Shown here: piece by piece, positions 7,777 to 20,960 of the stretch | How the letters are laid out: the number at the start of each line of letters is the position of its first letter | Numbering within the stretch: the stretch's first letter is position 1 | Origin: Candidatus Fredericiella danica | GTDB lineage: Bacteria; Chloroflexota; Anaerolineae; Caldilineales; Caldilineaceae | Assembly (NCBI GenBank): GCA_016713335.1 | Contig: JADJPH010000027.1 | Coordinates: forward strand, 1-64,000 | Direction of reading: 5' to 3' | Length of the DNA: 64,000 nt | Translations under genes and position numbers: made by a program | The notes under the pieces: model-generated | What the model was told of the DNA's origin: nothing | Seen by the model: only the letters and a program-made list of their open reading frames with translations | Databases searched by the model: none

Positions 7777-10039
7777 CTATTGATTCTCCATGCCAGCCCA
7801 CTTAACAAGCTTTTGCAACTCACCTAGCTGTGTTGCATCGACCAACAGCGTATCGGGCCCTAATTCGCCGCGGATTAAGGGACGGAATTGGGCGCTTTTT
7901 TTGATGATGTTCATGACGTCCAAATTCATACAGCGCAACACCACCACCTCGCCAACTTCTACCGGCGTGCGGCGATCTGCCCAGTTGCGGAGCACGACAT
8001 CAAGCAGCGGCGGAAGTGCATGACTCAGTCGCATCTTCAGCAACGACGTCAATTCACTGAGCCGCGACCCACTCTTGATCGCTGATGACACGCGCTCCGC
8101 CGTTAGGCGCCATTCTGTATCGGAGATGCGATCCGCCCATTGGCTTATCTGTGCTTCGATCAGAAGATCACGCTGATCCCGGCGAATGGTCACGATACCG
8201 TCCTCGGTGACCGACAAGGAGCTTGGTAGGACGCCAATGTAACTAATCCGCGTAATCTTGGCAGGGTCGAGTGGCGCCAGCGATTCGTTCGGTATGTTGA
8301 GCACATCACCCGTGCGCACCAACCAGAACCGATCGCCTAGTGGTTCTCCTTTCAACCCAGAAGCCGCTGCAGTGCTGCGCTCAGCGGCTGACGCAAACTC
8401 GAGAAAACGGCCACTGCGCCGGTGCACGGTGATGCGTTCACGCAAGGCGGCCCATTCGCGTATCTCGAAGACCACATTTTGCGGTAACTCCGCATGCGCG
8501 CCACGCTGTAGATCTCCTAACAAATCATTGATCGCTAGCCCACTCTCCAACCCGCGATAAACTGAGTCGCGCGTCAGTTGATAGTGAGCAACATGCTGCT
8601 GCGCACTAGTGCGTCCGGCACTTCGTTCGAGGAATGCGAGCTGCGTCGCCGTCACGCGATCCAGATAGACGACCACATCGAAGTTCGGTTGCACGACCCA
8701 CGCTGGTGCGCTATCCGCTGAGTCGTCAGCCCCCCGGACGAGCGCCTCAGATCTTACAGTCTCGTCGGGACGGCCAGGGTTAAGCACGGCATGACCCAAC
8801 GGCGTGAGGCGGAAACATACAGCTTTGTCGTCTCGCAGCCCGATCTCCACCATACCCAGGAAATAAAACCACCCAGTCAGCACCTTCTCGATCCAGACAC
8901 GAGTAACACCCAGCCACTGCGCACGTGTCCTGTTCCGCCATTCCGCCACGGTTTTCGTTAATTCGTCATTCTTGCGCCCAAGTAGATATGGCGGCTGTGG
9001 TGGGCGCTCAACGGAAAAGTAATCGCCAATCCGAGCATAAAACGCAGCGTCGAACTCATCTAGCGAAAAATAGCCGTCGCCGGCGGCTGGTAATGTCTGT
9101 ATCGCGAAGGCCAATAGATTGCGCCCCATCGTATGATAGCCGCCGTAATGGTCGATTAAATTGTGCTGGATTGGTTCGCGCCACATTGTTGTGGCCAAAA
9201 AACCACCGCAAACGATGGTCACGACCTCTGCATAACTGAGACTGGCTATCTTCTGTAAGGGGAGGGCCGGGACCAGACGATCCCCCCTTTCAGCTAACCA
9301 CCCCGCGGCGGCGAGCGCACTCAGTACACCATTGAGTGCATCCCAAAAATGGAGTCCGTCGATAACCAGGTCCGCTGCCGTCCATTGCATCGCTCGCTGC
9401 AATTTGCGCATATCATTGACACGCGGAGCACCACTCTTGGTGAGACCAATGCCACCCAGGTCTTCAATAGCACGCAGGTAACCCAGAATATCCAACATGA
9501 CCGCAGGCGCCGAACGATGCACCACGACGTCGTCATGACGAGAGGGCGTCACCGGCAGTGCAGGTAGATCACGGATGGCAGGATCCACCACTTCCAGTAC
9601 ACGCCGGTCGCACACAAGCGACATGGCTTCAAGATAGTATTCAGTGGGCCGAAACATCGCGGCATAATATGGTGACGGGTGAAATATCAATCCCATCTTA
9701 AGCAATGATTCCGCGACATCAATCTCGGTGGTTTCCGGCGTATTTCTGAGTCGATCCGACGGCGCTAGTCCCATTGCGACCAAATAGAGCTGGAGCGTGC
9801 CGCGCACGACGCTACCCTGCGCTCGCTTAAACAACGCCATAGCAACCCGTTCCGGGTCATTTAGGGCGCCCAGCACTTCCTTCACGGCAGCCGGGTTATT
9901 GATCGCCCTACGGATGAAGTCAAGGGAATCCTGCTTCCGCAGAGGACGTGTTGCTCCCCACGCAGCGGCGATGCCCTTTGAGCTGGTCGACGTTCAGCTT
10001 CTCCAGGTATTGCTCATAGCTCATTTCGTAACTATACAT
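7777..10039 (-). CDS. Helicase-associated protein (XPB partner type)
   Basis: A large protein of about 750 residues of the helicase-associated domain type found beside XPB-like helicases in Chloroflexota and Actinobacteria. The C-terminal part (FEIREWAALRERITVHRR onward) has the XPB/Ssl2-type winged domain, with SYIGVLPSSLSVTEDGIVTI near the end. It has no Walker motifs, so it is not itself a helicase. A visible frame break near 9977 (AAAGGG run) hides the true N-terminus: in the other frame the protein starts at ATG 10039 with MYSYEMSYEQYLEKLNVDQ and continues smoothly into KEVLGALNDPERVA. It overlaps the small upstream ORF by 8 bases and is probably co-transcribed with the helicase. Confidence 0.75.
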
Positions 10040-10261
10040 AATTCAACCTCACGGCAAGTTTTTGGGCGTGTGACCCAACTTGCGTAGGCGCTAGTAAGTC
10101 ATCTACTTTTCCAGGTTCGACGACGGCAACTAGGTCCGGAGAGCCGCAGCAGTAAAACAACGGGCTGTGCGCGAATCAGCAAAGAGATCGTCGAGCAAAA
10201 GCCGATCGCTTACTTCGATGTACGGTAAGTTCTCGTGGAGCGTTGCCGGCACACCTATCAT
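10032..10261 (-). CDS. Small unrecognised ORF between helicase and helicase-associated genes
   Basis: An ATG at 10261, five bases after the helicase stop codon, opens a frame reading MIGVPATLHENLPYIEVSD. With one base shift near 10155 (TTTT run) it continues through FYCCGSPDLVAVVEPGKVDD and stops at 10032, overlapping the next gene by 8 bases. The tight packing, the codon pattern on both sides of the shift and the coupling to the next start make a real gene of about 75 residues plausible. I recognise no family. The CCGSP stretch could bind metal, but that is speculation. Alternatively, only the first 43 codons are translated. Confidence 0.45.
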
Positions 10262-10266
10262 CCGTT

Positions 10267-11954
10267 TCACACTTCATCTCCATACAAAATCTCATACTCG
10301 TAGCCCTGCTCTGTAAGAAAACGCTGCCGATTGGCCGCAAACGTCTGGTCCACGGTGTCGCGCGTCACCAACGTGTAGAAGTGCGCCACCGTGTTGTCCC
10401 GCTTCGGCCGCAGAATCCTGCCCAGCCGCTGCGCTTCTTCCTGCCGACTGCCAAAGGTGCCGGACACTTCAATGGCCACGTTGGCATCAGGAGGTCGATG
10501 CTAAAATTCGCCACTTTGGACACCACCAACATACGGATCTCGCCGGTGCGAAATTGCTCGTACAGTTCCTCACGGCGTCGCACCGGCGTCTGGCCCGTAA
10601 TAAGCGGGGCATCAAACAGCGCAGCGATCTGTTCGAGTTGCTCCAGATACATGCCGATGATCAGCGTGTGGTTGCCGGCATGGCGCTCCACCAACTTGCG
10701 CAACACGTCCAATTTGGCCGGGTTCTGCGCCGCGACGGCGTATTTGTTGCGCTGCGGCGCCACTGCATAGGCCATGCGAAATTCCTCGACCAGCGGAATC
10801 CGCACCTCATGGCAACTGGCCGTGGCGATCCACCCCTGGCGTTCGAGATCCTTCCAGGGCACGTCAAACTTCTTGGGGCCGATCAACGAAAAGACATCGC
10901 CCTCCAGCCCATCCTCGCGCACCAATGTCGCGGTCAGGCCCAATCGACGCCGCGCCTGCAACTCCGCCGTGATGCGAAACACCGGCGCCGGCAACAGATG
11001 TACCTCGTCGTAGATGATCAGCCCCCAATTGCGGGCGCCAAACAACGCAAAGTGATCGTACGCATCACTGTCACGCTCTCGCCCCGCCTTTTTGCGATAG
11101 GTCAAGATCTGATAGGTGCTGATCGTCACCGGCTTGATTTCCTTGACAAGCCCCGTGTATTCGCCGACTTCATCCTCGGTGAGGGTCGTTTTGTCCAACA
11201 GCTCAGTAATCCATTGCCGCACCGCAACCGTGTTGGGCGTCAGGATCAGTGTCGACGTCTGCATCTGCGCCATCACATGCATCCCAACAACCGTCTTGCC
11301 GGCGCCGCAGGGCAGCACAATGGCGCCACTCCCCCCACGTGCGGCGCCGGCAGCATAGAAGGCTTCCGCCGCATCGCGTTGATAGGCGCGCAATGAGAAT
11401 CCGCCACCCTGGCGCATGGTTGCACGCAGCGTAAACGGCAACGAATCGCCATCAACATAGCCGGCAAGATCTTCGGCGGGGTAGCCGACATTTACCAACA
11501 CCTGCTTGATATGGCCGCGCATCGCGGCGTTCACCGCCAACGTGTGTGCGTCGACCTGCTCAACAATGTACGGCTGGAGTCGCTTCTGGCTGAGCAACTC
11601 AGTGATCAACAACTTGTCTTCACTGACCAACTGCAGTTGTCCGGCATGCCGCACGACTTTGACGCGGCCATAGCGACTGACATATTCTTCGATGTCCCGC
11701 ACGACGTGGGCAGGCAGCGGATATTTCGCAAAGCGCGCCAACCCATCGACGATCTCAGCCGCACTCAGACCGGAGGCAGCGGCATTCCACAAAGACAGCG
11801 GCGTGATCCGGTAGGTATGAATATACTCTGGTGACTTTTCCAACTCCGCAAAACGCGCCAGAATGTCACGCGCTTCGGGATAGTGGGGGTTTGTCGCCTC
11901 GAGCAGGACAGTCTTATCGCCCTGGACAATCAGTGGATTGGTTGGATCTGGCAT
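10267..11954 (-). CDS. XPB/Rad25-type DNA helicase (frameshift near C-terminus)
   Basis: Superfamily 2 ATP-dependent DNA helicase related to eukaryotic XPB, expected in DNA repair or transcription-coupled strand opening. The N-terminal about 190 residues are the XPB N-terminal domain. Helicase motifs follow: Walker A LPCGAGKTVVGM, DEVH box IYDEVHLLPAP, the XPB-specific RED motif in LTATLVREDGLEGD, and motif VI EEAQRLGRILRPK. Near 10492 a one-base loss in a CC run breaks the frame, and the last 70 residues (to YGDEV) continue in the neighbouring frame. The reconstructed protein is about 560 residues. It is first in a three-gene run with the small ORF and the helicase-associated gene. Confidence 0.88.
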
Positions 11955-12094
11955 TTTTCCTAAATTTACCTAGATTGCCACCGACCAGTGACAATAACGC
12001 CGATTTTATCAGTAACTAGGCTTTGATCGAAGTTAAAAAGGGCGGTGTACGCGATTACACCATTTGTGCGCTGAGGAATATACCGAGGTTCGGT

Positions 12095-12100
12095 TATAAT
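12095..12100 (+). promoter_or_regulatory. Candidate -10 box of the formate dehydrogenase operon
   Basis: A perfect TATAAT lies 79 bases ahead of the NuoE-like start in the divergent spacer between the helicase and formate dehydrogenase genes. No good -35 box is present at 16-18 bases, so an activator or extended element may be involved. A small dyad ACCGA...TCGGT overlaps the region just upstream of the -10 box. Confidence 0.45.
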
Positions 12101-12178
12101 GGGGGCAGCACAAACCCATCACCCCAGTCAGCATTATTCAAATAGGGCCATTGGCCCAACCTCAAGTCGTGAGGCGCC

Positions 12179-12733
12179 ATGAGCAACGCCACATCGCAAC
12201 GTAAATACGTCTACCGCGGCGATCCGATCATCGAAGCCCCACCCGCCGAACTCGGGGCGATTCTGGAGCGCCATCTGGGTGAACGGGACGCCCTCATCAC
12301 CGCGCTGGAGGAGGTGCAACGCCACTATGGCTATCTGGGCCAGGACCATCTCCGCTATGTGGCGCGCACGCTGGGTTTTCCGCTGGCGCGCGTCTTTGGC
12401 GTCGCGACCTTCTACAACTTATTTGTCTTCGATCCACCCGGTAAATATCAGGTCCGCGTCTGTCGCGGCACCGCCTGCCATGTAAACCACTCAGGGGCCA
12501 TTCTGGACCATCTTTGCGATCGGCTCAGCATTGCCGTGGATGAAACGACACCCGATGGGCGCTTCACACTCCAAACAGTGGCCTGCATGGGCGCCTGCAG
12601 TCTGGCGCCGGTCGTGGTCGTGAATGAGGAAACGCTGGGCCGGATGACACCTACCGCCGCATGGGAAGCGTTACAGGCGCTGGATGGCGACGAAACCACA
12701 GTGCGCGATGCGTCGGCGACGCAGAACGGTTGA
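12179..12733 (+). CDS. NAD-linked formate dehydrogenase, NuoE/HoxE-like [2Fe-2S] subunit
   Basis: A 184-residue electron-transfer subunit of the NuoE family (thioredoxin-like [2Fe-2S] ferredoxin) that passes electrons between the NuoF-like flavoprotein and the catalytic subunit. The N-terminal helical part is followed by GVATFYNLF, typical of the family. The four cluster cysteines are visible as CRGTAC (C-x4-C) and CMGAC (C-x3-C). GAGG lies five bases before the ATG. It is the first gene of the operon and is followed after six bases by the NuoF-like gene. The same fold occurs in bidirectional hydrogenases, but the downstream FdhA-type subunit and the lack of hydrogenase genes favour formate dehydrogenase. 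Confidence 0.88.
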   Translation: MSNATSQRKYVYRGDPIIEAPPAELGAILERHLGERDALITALEEVQRHYGYLGQDHLRYVARTLGFPLARVFGVATFYNLFVFDPPGKYQVRVCRGTACHVNHSGAILDHLCDRLSIAVDETTPDGRFTLQTVACMGACSLAPVVVVNEETLGRMTPTAAWEALQALDGDETTVRDASATQNG

Positions 12734-12739
12734 GCAAGC

Positions 12740-14335
12740 ATGAACAGCATCATTCGTGTCGGCATGTCCACCTGCGGTCTGGCCGCGGGAGCGCAAGCTG
12801 TCTACACCGCGCTTGAAGAACAGATTCGCCGCCACCGGTTGCCGGTCACGTTGGTGCGAACCGGTTGCCTGGGCGCCTGCCATCGCGAACCGCTGGTGGA
12901 GGTCATCCAGGAGGGGGTTTCCACCCTTTACGGTCCCGTCACGCCGCTGGCGGTGCCCACGCTGCTGGAATCCCATTCGAACGCCGCGGCGCGACCACCG
13001 CAACTCAGTTGGGTGGTGAGCCGTCAACATAACCGGGCCGACTATCCTTTCCTGGGGCGCCAGGTGAAGGTCACGACTCGCCTCTGTGGGCTGATCGATC
13101 CACATTCACTGGACGACTACCTGGCCAACGATGGGTATGCCGCCTTGCGCCTTGCGCTCAAAATGAAACCGGAAGCGATCGTCAAGACGGTCCTGGATTC
13201 ACACTTGCGCGGCCGTGGCGGCGCCGGCTTTCCGACCGGTCAGAAATGGGAAATCGGCCGCCAGCAACCGGCGTTTCCCAAATACCTCATCTGCAACGCA
13301 GACGAGGGTGATCCCGGCGCCTTCATGGACCGCACCATGATCGAGGGCGATCCACACCGGCTGCTGGAAGGGATGCTGATCGCGGCCTGGGCCATCGGCG
13401 CCAGCAAAGGCTACATCTATATCCGCGCCGAGTATCCCCTGGCGGTAAAGGCGCTACATGAAGCCATCCGGCAGGCGCGCACCTATGGTGTGATCGGCAG
13501 AAACATCCTCGGCAGCGGCCTGGATTTTGAATTCGTCGTCAAGGAAGGCGCCGGCGCGTTCGTCTGCGGCGAAGAGACGGCGCTGATGCACTCCATCGAA
13601 GGCTATCGCGGGATGCCGTCCATGCGTCCCCCGTACCCTTCCGTTCACGGACTCTGGGGCCAGCCGACCAACATCAACAACGTCGAGACCTACGCCAGCG
13701 TGCCCAGCATCCTGCTTAACGGTCCCGACTGGTTCGCGCGGATGGGCACGGCGAAAAGTGGCGGCACAAAGGCAGTTGCGCTGACCGGCGCCATCCAAAA
13801 TTCCGGGCTGGTTGAGACCCCGATCGGGATGACCGTGCGCGAGATGATTTATGACATCGCCGGTGGCTGCCGGGATGGACGGACCTTCAAGGCGGTGCAG
13901 TTGGGCGGGCCATCCGGTGGCTGCATCCCGGCCGAATTGCTCGACACGCGCATCGACTACGAGGATCTGCGTGCTACGGGGCCATCATGGGTTCAGGCGG
14001 CATGGTCGTCGTGGATGACACGACCTGTATGGTGGATATCGCCCGCTACTTCCCTGACTTTTACGCAAGACGAATCGTGCGGAAAATGCATCCCCTGCCG
14101 GGTTGGCACGCGCAAATTGCTCCATATGCTCACCGCAATCACCGAAGGCCGCGGCACGCAGGACGATCTTGTGCGACTGAACAGTCTCTGCGACACCATT
14201 CGCAAAACATCGCTTTGTGGTCTGGGCCAGACCGCCCCTAACCCGGTGCAGACAACGATGCGTTACTTTGCCGACGAATATCATGCCCACGTCAATCAAA
14301 AGCGATGCGTCGCCGGCAGTTGTAGAATTGGATGA
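12740..14335 (+). CDS. NAD-linked formate dehydrogenase, NuoF/HoxF-like flavoprotein subunit
   Basis: NADH/FMN-binding subunit of about 531 residues. The N-terminal thioredoxin-like region (STCGLAAGAQ, GCLGAC) is followed by the FMN/NADH site GRGGAGFPTGQKWE, then FVCGEETALMHSIEG, NNVETYASVP and the [4Fe-4S] motif ESCGKCIPCRVGTRK. Two compensating one-base shifts are visible: at the GGGG near 13980 and the TTTT near 14063. Between them the normal family sequence (MGSGGMVVVDDTTCMVDIARYF) is only seen in the other frame. This pattern is expected from homopolymer miscalls. The stop lies four bases before the next ATG. Confidence 0.88.
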   Translation: MNSIIRVGMSTCGLAAGAQAVYTALEEQIRRHRLPVTLVRTGCLGACHREPLVEVIQEGVSTLYGPVTPLAVPTLLESHSNAAARPPQLSWVVSRQHNRADYPFLGRQVKVTTRLCGLIDPHSLDDYLANDGYAALRLALKMKPEAIVKTVLDSHLRGRGGAGFPTGQKWEIGRQQPAFPKYLICNADEGDPGAFMDRTMIEGDPHRLLEGMLIAAWAIGASKGYIYIRAEYPLAVKALHEAIRQARTYGVIGRNILGSGLDFEFVVKEGAGAFVCGEETALMHSIEGYRGMPSMRPPYPSVHGLWGQPTNINNVETYASVPSILLNGPDWFARMGTAKSGGTKAVALTGAIQNSGLVETPIGMTVREMIYDIAGGCRDGRTFKAVQLGGPSGGCIPAELLDTRIDYEDLRATGPSWVQAAWSSWMTRPVWWISPATSLTFTQDESCGKCIPCRVGTRKLLHMLTAITEGRGTQDDLVRLNSLCDTIRKTSLCGLGQTAPNPVQTTMRYFADEYHAHVNQKRCVAGSCRIG

Positions 14336-14339
14336 GACC

Positions 14340-17216
14340 ATGTCCACCATCACCATTAACGGCCAAACCCTCACGTTCGCCCCTGACAGCACAGTCCTGG
14401 AAACTGCCCTGGCCCACGGCATCGACATTCCACGGCTCTGCTACCATCCAGCGCTGAAGCCGTCCGGTGGCTGTCGCCTCTGCATGGTGGAGATTGAAGG
14501 GCGTCCGAACCCCGCGCCGTCGTGCGGGCTCGCGTGCCAGGAAGGGCTTGTCATTCGCACCGAGAGCGACCAACTCACGACCATGCGCCGCGACATCCTC
14601 GATCTCTTTGTGTCGGAACACCCGATGACCTGCGCCACCTGTGACAAGGACGGCGCTTGCGACTTGCAGCGGTACGCAAACCAATTCGGCATCATGGAGA
14701 CAACGCTCGGCTTCGAACCAGCGCGCACCCTCTATCAGGACGACAACCCATTCTTTGTCCGCGACCACCAATACTGCATTCTGTGCGGCAAGTGCGTGCG
14801 TGTCTGCAACGAAGTCGTCGGCATGAGCGCCATTGACTACGCCGGGCGCGGCTTTGACAGCCATATCGCCACGCCGTTTGACGGCTTGATGGTGGATTCG
14901 TCCTGTGTCTTCTGCGGCAGTTGCGTCCAGATCTGCCCGACAGCCGCGCTCGTGCCAAAGGTCCGGATCGGGCAGGGGCGCGAAGCGGAGTTCGAAACCA
15001 AACGCACGATCTGTGGGTATTGCGGCGTAGGCTGCAGCCTGGAATTCAAGCTAAAAGACGAACGCGCCATCTATGCGCGCGGTTTTCCCGAGGCACCCGT
15101 CAATGGCGAGTTCCTTTGCGTCAAAGGCCGTTCCGGTTGGGACTTTGTATCCAGCCCCGAACGCCTGACCCAGCCGTTGCTGCGCAAGGATGTCGCCTAT
15201 GCGCTCGGACTGGCGTCGGAGCCGTGGAAACTGCCCGACACAAGCCCGCTCAAGACGCATGGACGCGACAACTTTCTCCCCATTTCGTGGGAGGCTGCGC
15301 TCGAAATCGTTGCAACTGGGTTTGCAAGGGTGATTGGAGAATTCGGCGCCGATGCAATCGCCGGATTAACCTCTGCACGTTGCACCAATGAGGAAAACTA
15401 CCTCTTCCAAAAGTTCATGCGCGCCGGTATCGGCACCAACAACGTCGACCACTGTGCGCGGCTCTGCCACTCAAGTTCGGTCACCGGGCTGGGCATGGCC
15501 TTTGGCAGTGGCGCGATGACCAATCCAATTGAGGATATCCGCCACGCCGACTGCATCCTCATCACTGGCTCCAACACGGCAGAATCGCACCCGGTCATCA
15601 GCTACGAAGTGGTGCGCGCGGTCAATGCCGGCGCCAATCTGGTCGTCATCGACCCACGGCGAACGCCGATGGTGGACCACGCATCACTATGGCTGCAGCC
15701 CGCTCCGGGCACAGATGTCTATGTCTTCCTGGCCATGGCGCATGTGATTGTACGCGAAGGATGGGCTGACCAGCCCTTTGTCGCAGCGCGCACGGAGGGC
15801 TTCGATGCATTTGCCGCCGGTCTGCTGGAATACACGCCGGAAGTCGCCGCGTTGCACTCCGGCGTGCCCGCAAGCAAGATCGAACTGGCCGCGCGCCTCT
15901 ATGCGCTTGGACTCCGCAACGACGCCGCCGCACTTGTGCAGGATCCAGATTCATTTGCGACGCCTGCGACGCGCGGCAACTCGACCATTCTCTATGCCAT
16001 GGGGATCACCCAGCGCAAGAACGGCACGGAACTGGTGCTGTGTCTGGCCAACCTGGCCATGATGAGCGGGCAGATCGGTCGCCCCTACACGGGCGTGAAT
16101 CCACTCCGGGGGCAATCCAATGTGCAGGGCGCCTGCGACATGGGCGGACTTCCGGATGTCCTGCCCGGTTATCAGAAGGTGACGGATGCCGAAAAACGTC
16201 GCGCCGTGGCACGCGGTTGGGGATTGGAAGATCTGCCACCGGAGTTGGGGTTGACGGTCGTGGAGATGATGCATGCCGCCGTGGACGGGCGGCTGCGCGC
16301 CATGTACGTGATGGGTGAGAACCCGATGCTCTCCGACCCAAATCTTACCCACGTTGAGGAGGGTCTGCGCGCACTTGAGTTCCTGGTCGTCCAAGACATC
16401 TTTCTGAGCGAGTCGGCGCAGTTGGCGCATGTCGTGCTGCCGGCCGCGGCCTCGCTCGAAAAGGACGGCACCTTCACCAATACAGAACGCCGCGTCCAGT
16501 TGCTACACCCCGTGCTGCCGGCACCCGGCGAAGCCCTGCCTGACTGGGTGATCCTGATGCAGCTTGCAACAAAGTTCGCTGAAAAGATCAATGGCGGGCG
16601 GGAGGAGCCGCGGTCGCAGGTGCGTTGGCACTATGCTTCACAGTCGGAAATCATGGATGAAGCCGCCACCGTGACCCCAAGCTACGGGGGCATGAGTTAC
16701 GCCCGCCTCGCCGGCGCCGGGCTTACCTGGCCCTGCCCAACCCGCGAGCATCCCGGCACGCCGATCCTGCATCGCGAAAAATTCACCCGTGGGCTGGGCA
16801 AGTTCCATGCGGTACACGCGCGGCACCCGGCGGAGCAGACCGACGCCGAGTACCCCCTCATCCTAAGCACCGGTCGCGTCCTCTATCATTATCACACCGG
16901 TACGATGACGCGACGCAGCGAGGGGCTGGACTGGCGTGAGCCGCGCGGCTATGCCGAGATCAACCCGGTCGATGCGGCTTCACTCAATCTGAGGGACGGT
17001 GGCCCGGTCGTCATTCACAGCCGCCGCGGCCAGGTACGCACACAGGCACGGCTGAGCAACAACGTCCAACCGGGCGTCGTCTTTCTCTCCTTCCATTGGA
17101 AGGAGTCGCCGGCAAACGTGCTTACGCAGGATTTTGCACTCGATCCCTATGCGAAAATACCGGAGTACAAAGTGTCGGCGGTGCGGCTGGAAAATCCGAG
17201 CAAGCGGGCAAAATAG
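14340..17216 (+). CDS. fdhA: Formate dehydrogenase alpha subunit (Mo/W-bis-MGD, NuoG-like N-terminus)
   Basis: The catalytic subunit, 958 residues, oxidising formate to CO2 (possibly reversibly) and feeding NAD(H) through the two upstream proteins. From the N-terminus: a [2Fe-2S] domain (CYHPALKPSGGCRLC), the His/Cys cluster H-x3-C-x2-C-x5-C in EHPMTCATCDKDGAC, two ferredoxin motifs (CILCGKCVRVC, CVFCGSCVQICP), the [4Fe-4S] motif CGYCGVGC (about residue 223) and the molybdopterin domain. The metal-ligand residue is Cys376 followed by His377 (DHCARLCHSSSV), encoded by TGC, so this is the cysteine form and not the selenocysteine form. I use ATG 14340; an upstream ATG (14283) would overlap the NuoF-like gene. 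It ends directly against the convergent histidine kinase gene, with no base between stop codons. Confidence 0.92.
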   Translation: MSTITINGQTLTFAPDSTVLETALAHGIDIPRLCYHPALKPSGGCRLCMVEIEGRPNPAPSCGLACQEGLVIRTESDQLTTMRRDILDLFVSEHPMTCATCDKDGACDLQRYANQFGIMETTLGFEPARTLYQDDNPFFVRDHQYCILCGKCVRVCNEVVGMSAIDYAGRGFDSHIATPFDGLMVDSSCVFCGSCVQICPTAALVPKVRIGQGREAEFETKRTICGYCGVGCSLEFKLKDERAIYARGFPEAPVNGEFLCVKGRSGWDFVSSPERLTQPLLRKDVAYALGLASEPWKLPDTSPLKTHGRDNFLPISWEAALEIVATGFARVIGEFGADAIAGLTSARCTNEENYLFQKFMRAGIGTNNVDHCARLCHSSSVTGLGMAFGSGAMTNPIEDIRHADCILITGSNTAESHPVISYEVVRAVNAGANLVVIDPRRTPMVDHASLWLQPAPGTDVYVFLAMAHVIVREGWADQPFVAARTEGFDAFAAGLLEYTPEVAALHSGVPASKIELAARLYALGLRNDAAALVQDPDSFATPATRGNSTILYAMGITQRKNGTELVLCLANLAMMSGQIGRPYTGVNPLRGQSNVQGACDMGGLPDVLPGYQKVTDAEKRRAVARGWGLEDLPPELGLTVVEMMHAAVDGRLRAMYVMGENPMLSDPNLTHVEEGLRALEFLVVQDIFLSESAQLAHVVLPAAASLEKDGTFTNTERRVQLLHPVLPAPGEALPDWVILMQLATKFAEKINGGREEPRSQVRWHYASQSEIMDEAATVTPSYGGMSYARLAGAGLTWPCPTREHPGTPILHREKFTRGLGKFHAVHARHPAEQTDAEYPLILSTGRVLYHYHTGTMTRRSEGLDWREPRGYAEINPVDAASLNLRDGGPVVIHSRRGQVRTQARLSNNVQPGVVFLSFHWKESPANVLTQDFALDPYAKIPEYKVSAVRLENPSKRAK

Positions 17217-20190
<2,974 letters not shown>

Positions 20191-20378
20191 CACGCCCTCA
20201 TTATAGTCGAGGTATGCCGCTTTGCAGCGCGTGAGGTTTTGCCGCAAACACACTACTGCCGGCCGGGGAGGCGCAGGCTACATCGTCGCAGTGCACTTCT
20301 TTGGGTTGCGCCGCGAGCGTATCACCAGGAACGTGAATGCCGGCTGCGCAGCCCAGGCAAAAGGGAATTACGGGTGGG

Positions 20379-20795
20379 TCACTCGCCGGCCGTTGACAAC
20401 GCGACATACGCTGTCGCCACCATGTCTCGCAGCGTCGCCAGGTCGACGTCTTCCAGCTTCTTGATATAGAGGCAGCCCTTGCCAAGTTTGTATTTGCCAA
20501 GCGCTGCCAACTGGGGTGCTAGCGGCTCAAAGCCGCCCATGAAGTAAAGGGTCAGACTCTCTTTGCGGGGCGAGAACCCCACGATAAAGCTTTCACCCTC
20601 GTGACCGCTGGCGTAGCGGTAGTGAAAGGCGCCAAAACCAACCATGCTTGGGCCCCAGAGCACCGGGGGTTTGCCCGTGATCTCTTGCATCATCTCGAGC
20701 ACTGCATAGCTATCGGCACGCCGCCGCTCGTTGGCAACCCCCTGCAGAAATGCGTCCACGCTCTCCTCGGTCGGTTTCGTCTTTTGCTCAGCCAC
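20379..20795 (-). CDS. DUF1801-family protein
   Basis: A small soluble protein of about 138 residues of the DUF1801 (YdhG-like) family, recognised from FLQGVANERRRADSYAVLEMM, PPVLWGPSMVGFG and GKGCLYIKKLEDVD. Its biochemical role is not established. I choose the GTG at 20795 because GGAGG lies six bases upstream; the longer ATG frame from 20834 adds residues unlike the family. It stands alone between the histidine kinase and the biosynthetic cluster. Confidence 0.8.
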   Translation of the reverse strand: MAEQKTKPTEESVDAFLQGVANERRRADSYAVLEMMQEITGKPPVLWGPSMVGFGAFHYRYASGHEGESFIVGFSPRKESLTLYFMGGFEPLAPQLAALGKYKLGKGCLYIKKLEDVDLATLRDMVATAYVALSTAGE

Positions 20796-20960
20796 CACCC
20801 ACCTCCCTGGCAATAAAACTGCGGCCATCCCCACACCGCTGCGCGTTCCCGTTTACAGCTTGCACCAGTATAGTAGAACGTATGTGCGTTGTCAATTGAC
20901 TGGAAATTGGGGCCTCTTCCTGCGCTCGGCTCCTGCGGGAGATTCCAGCTGGGTGGGTCA

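Noticed and set aside
15462..15470. Selenocysteine-type formate dehydrogenase
   Set aside because: The metal-ligand codon is TGC (Cys); no in-frame TGA lies in the region.
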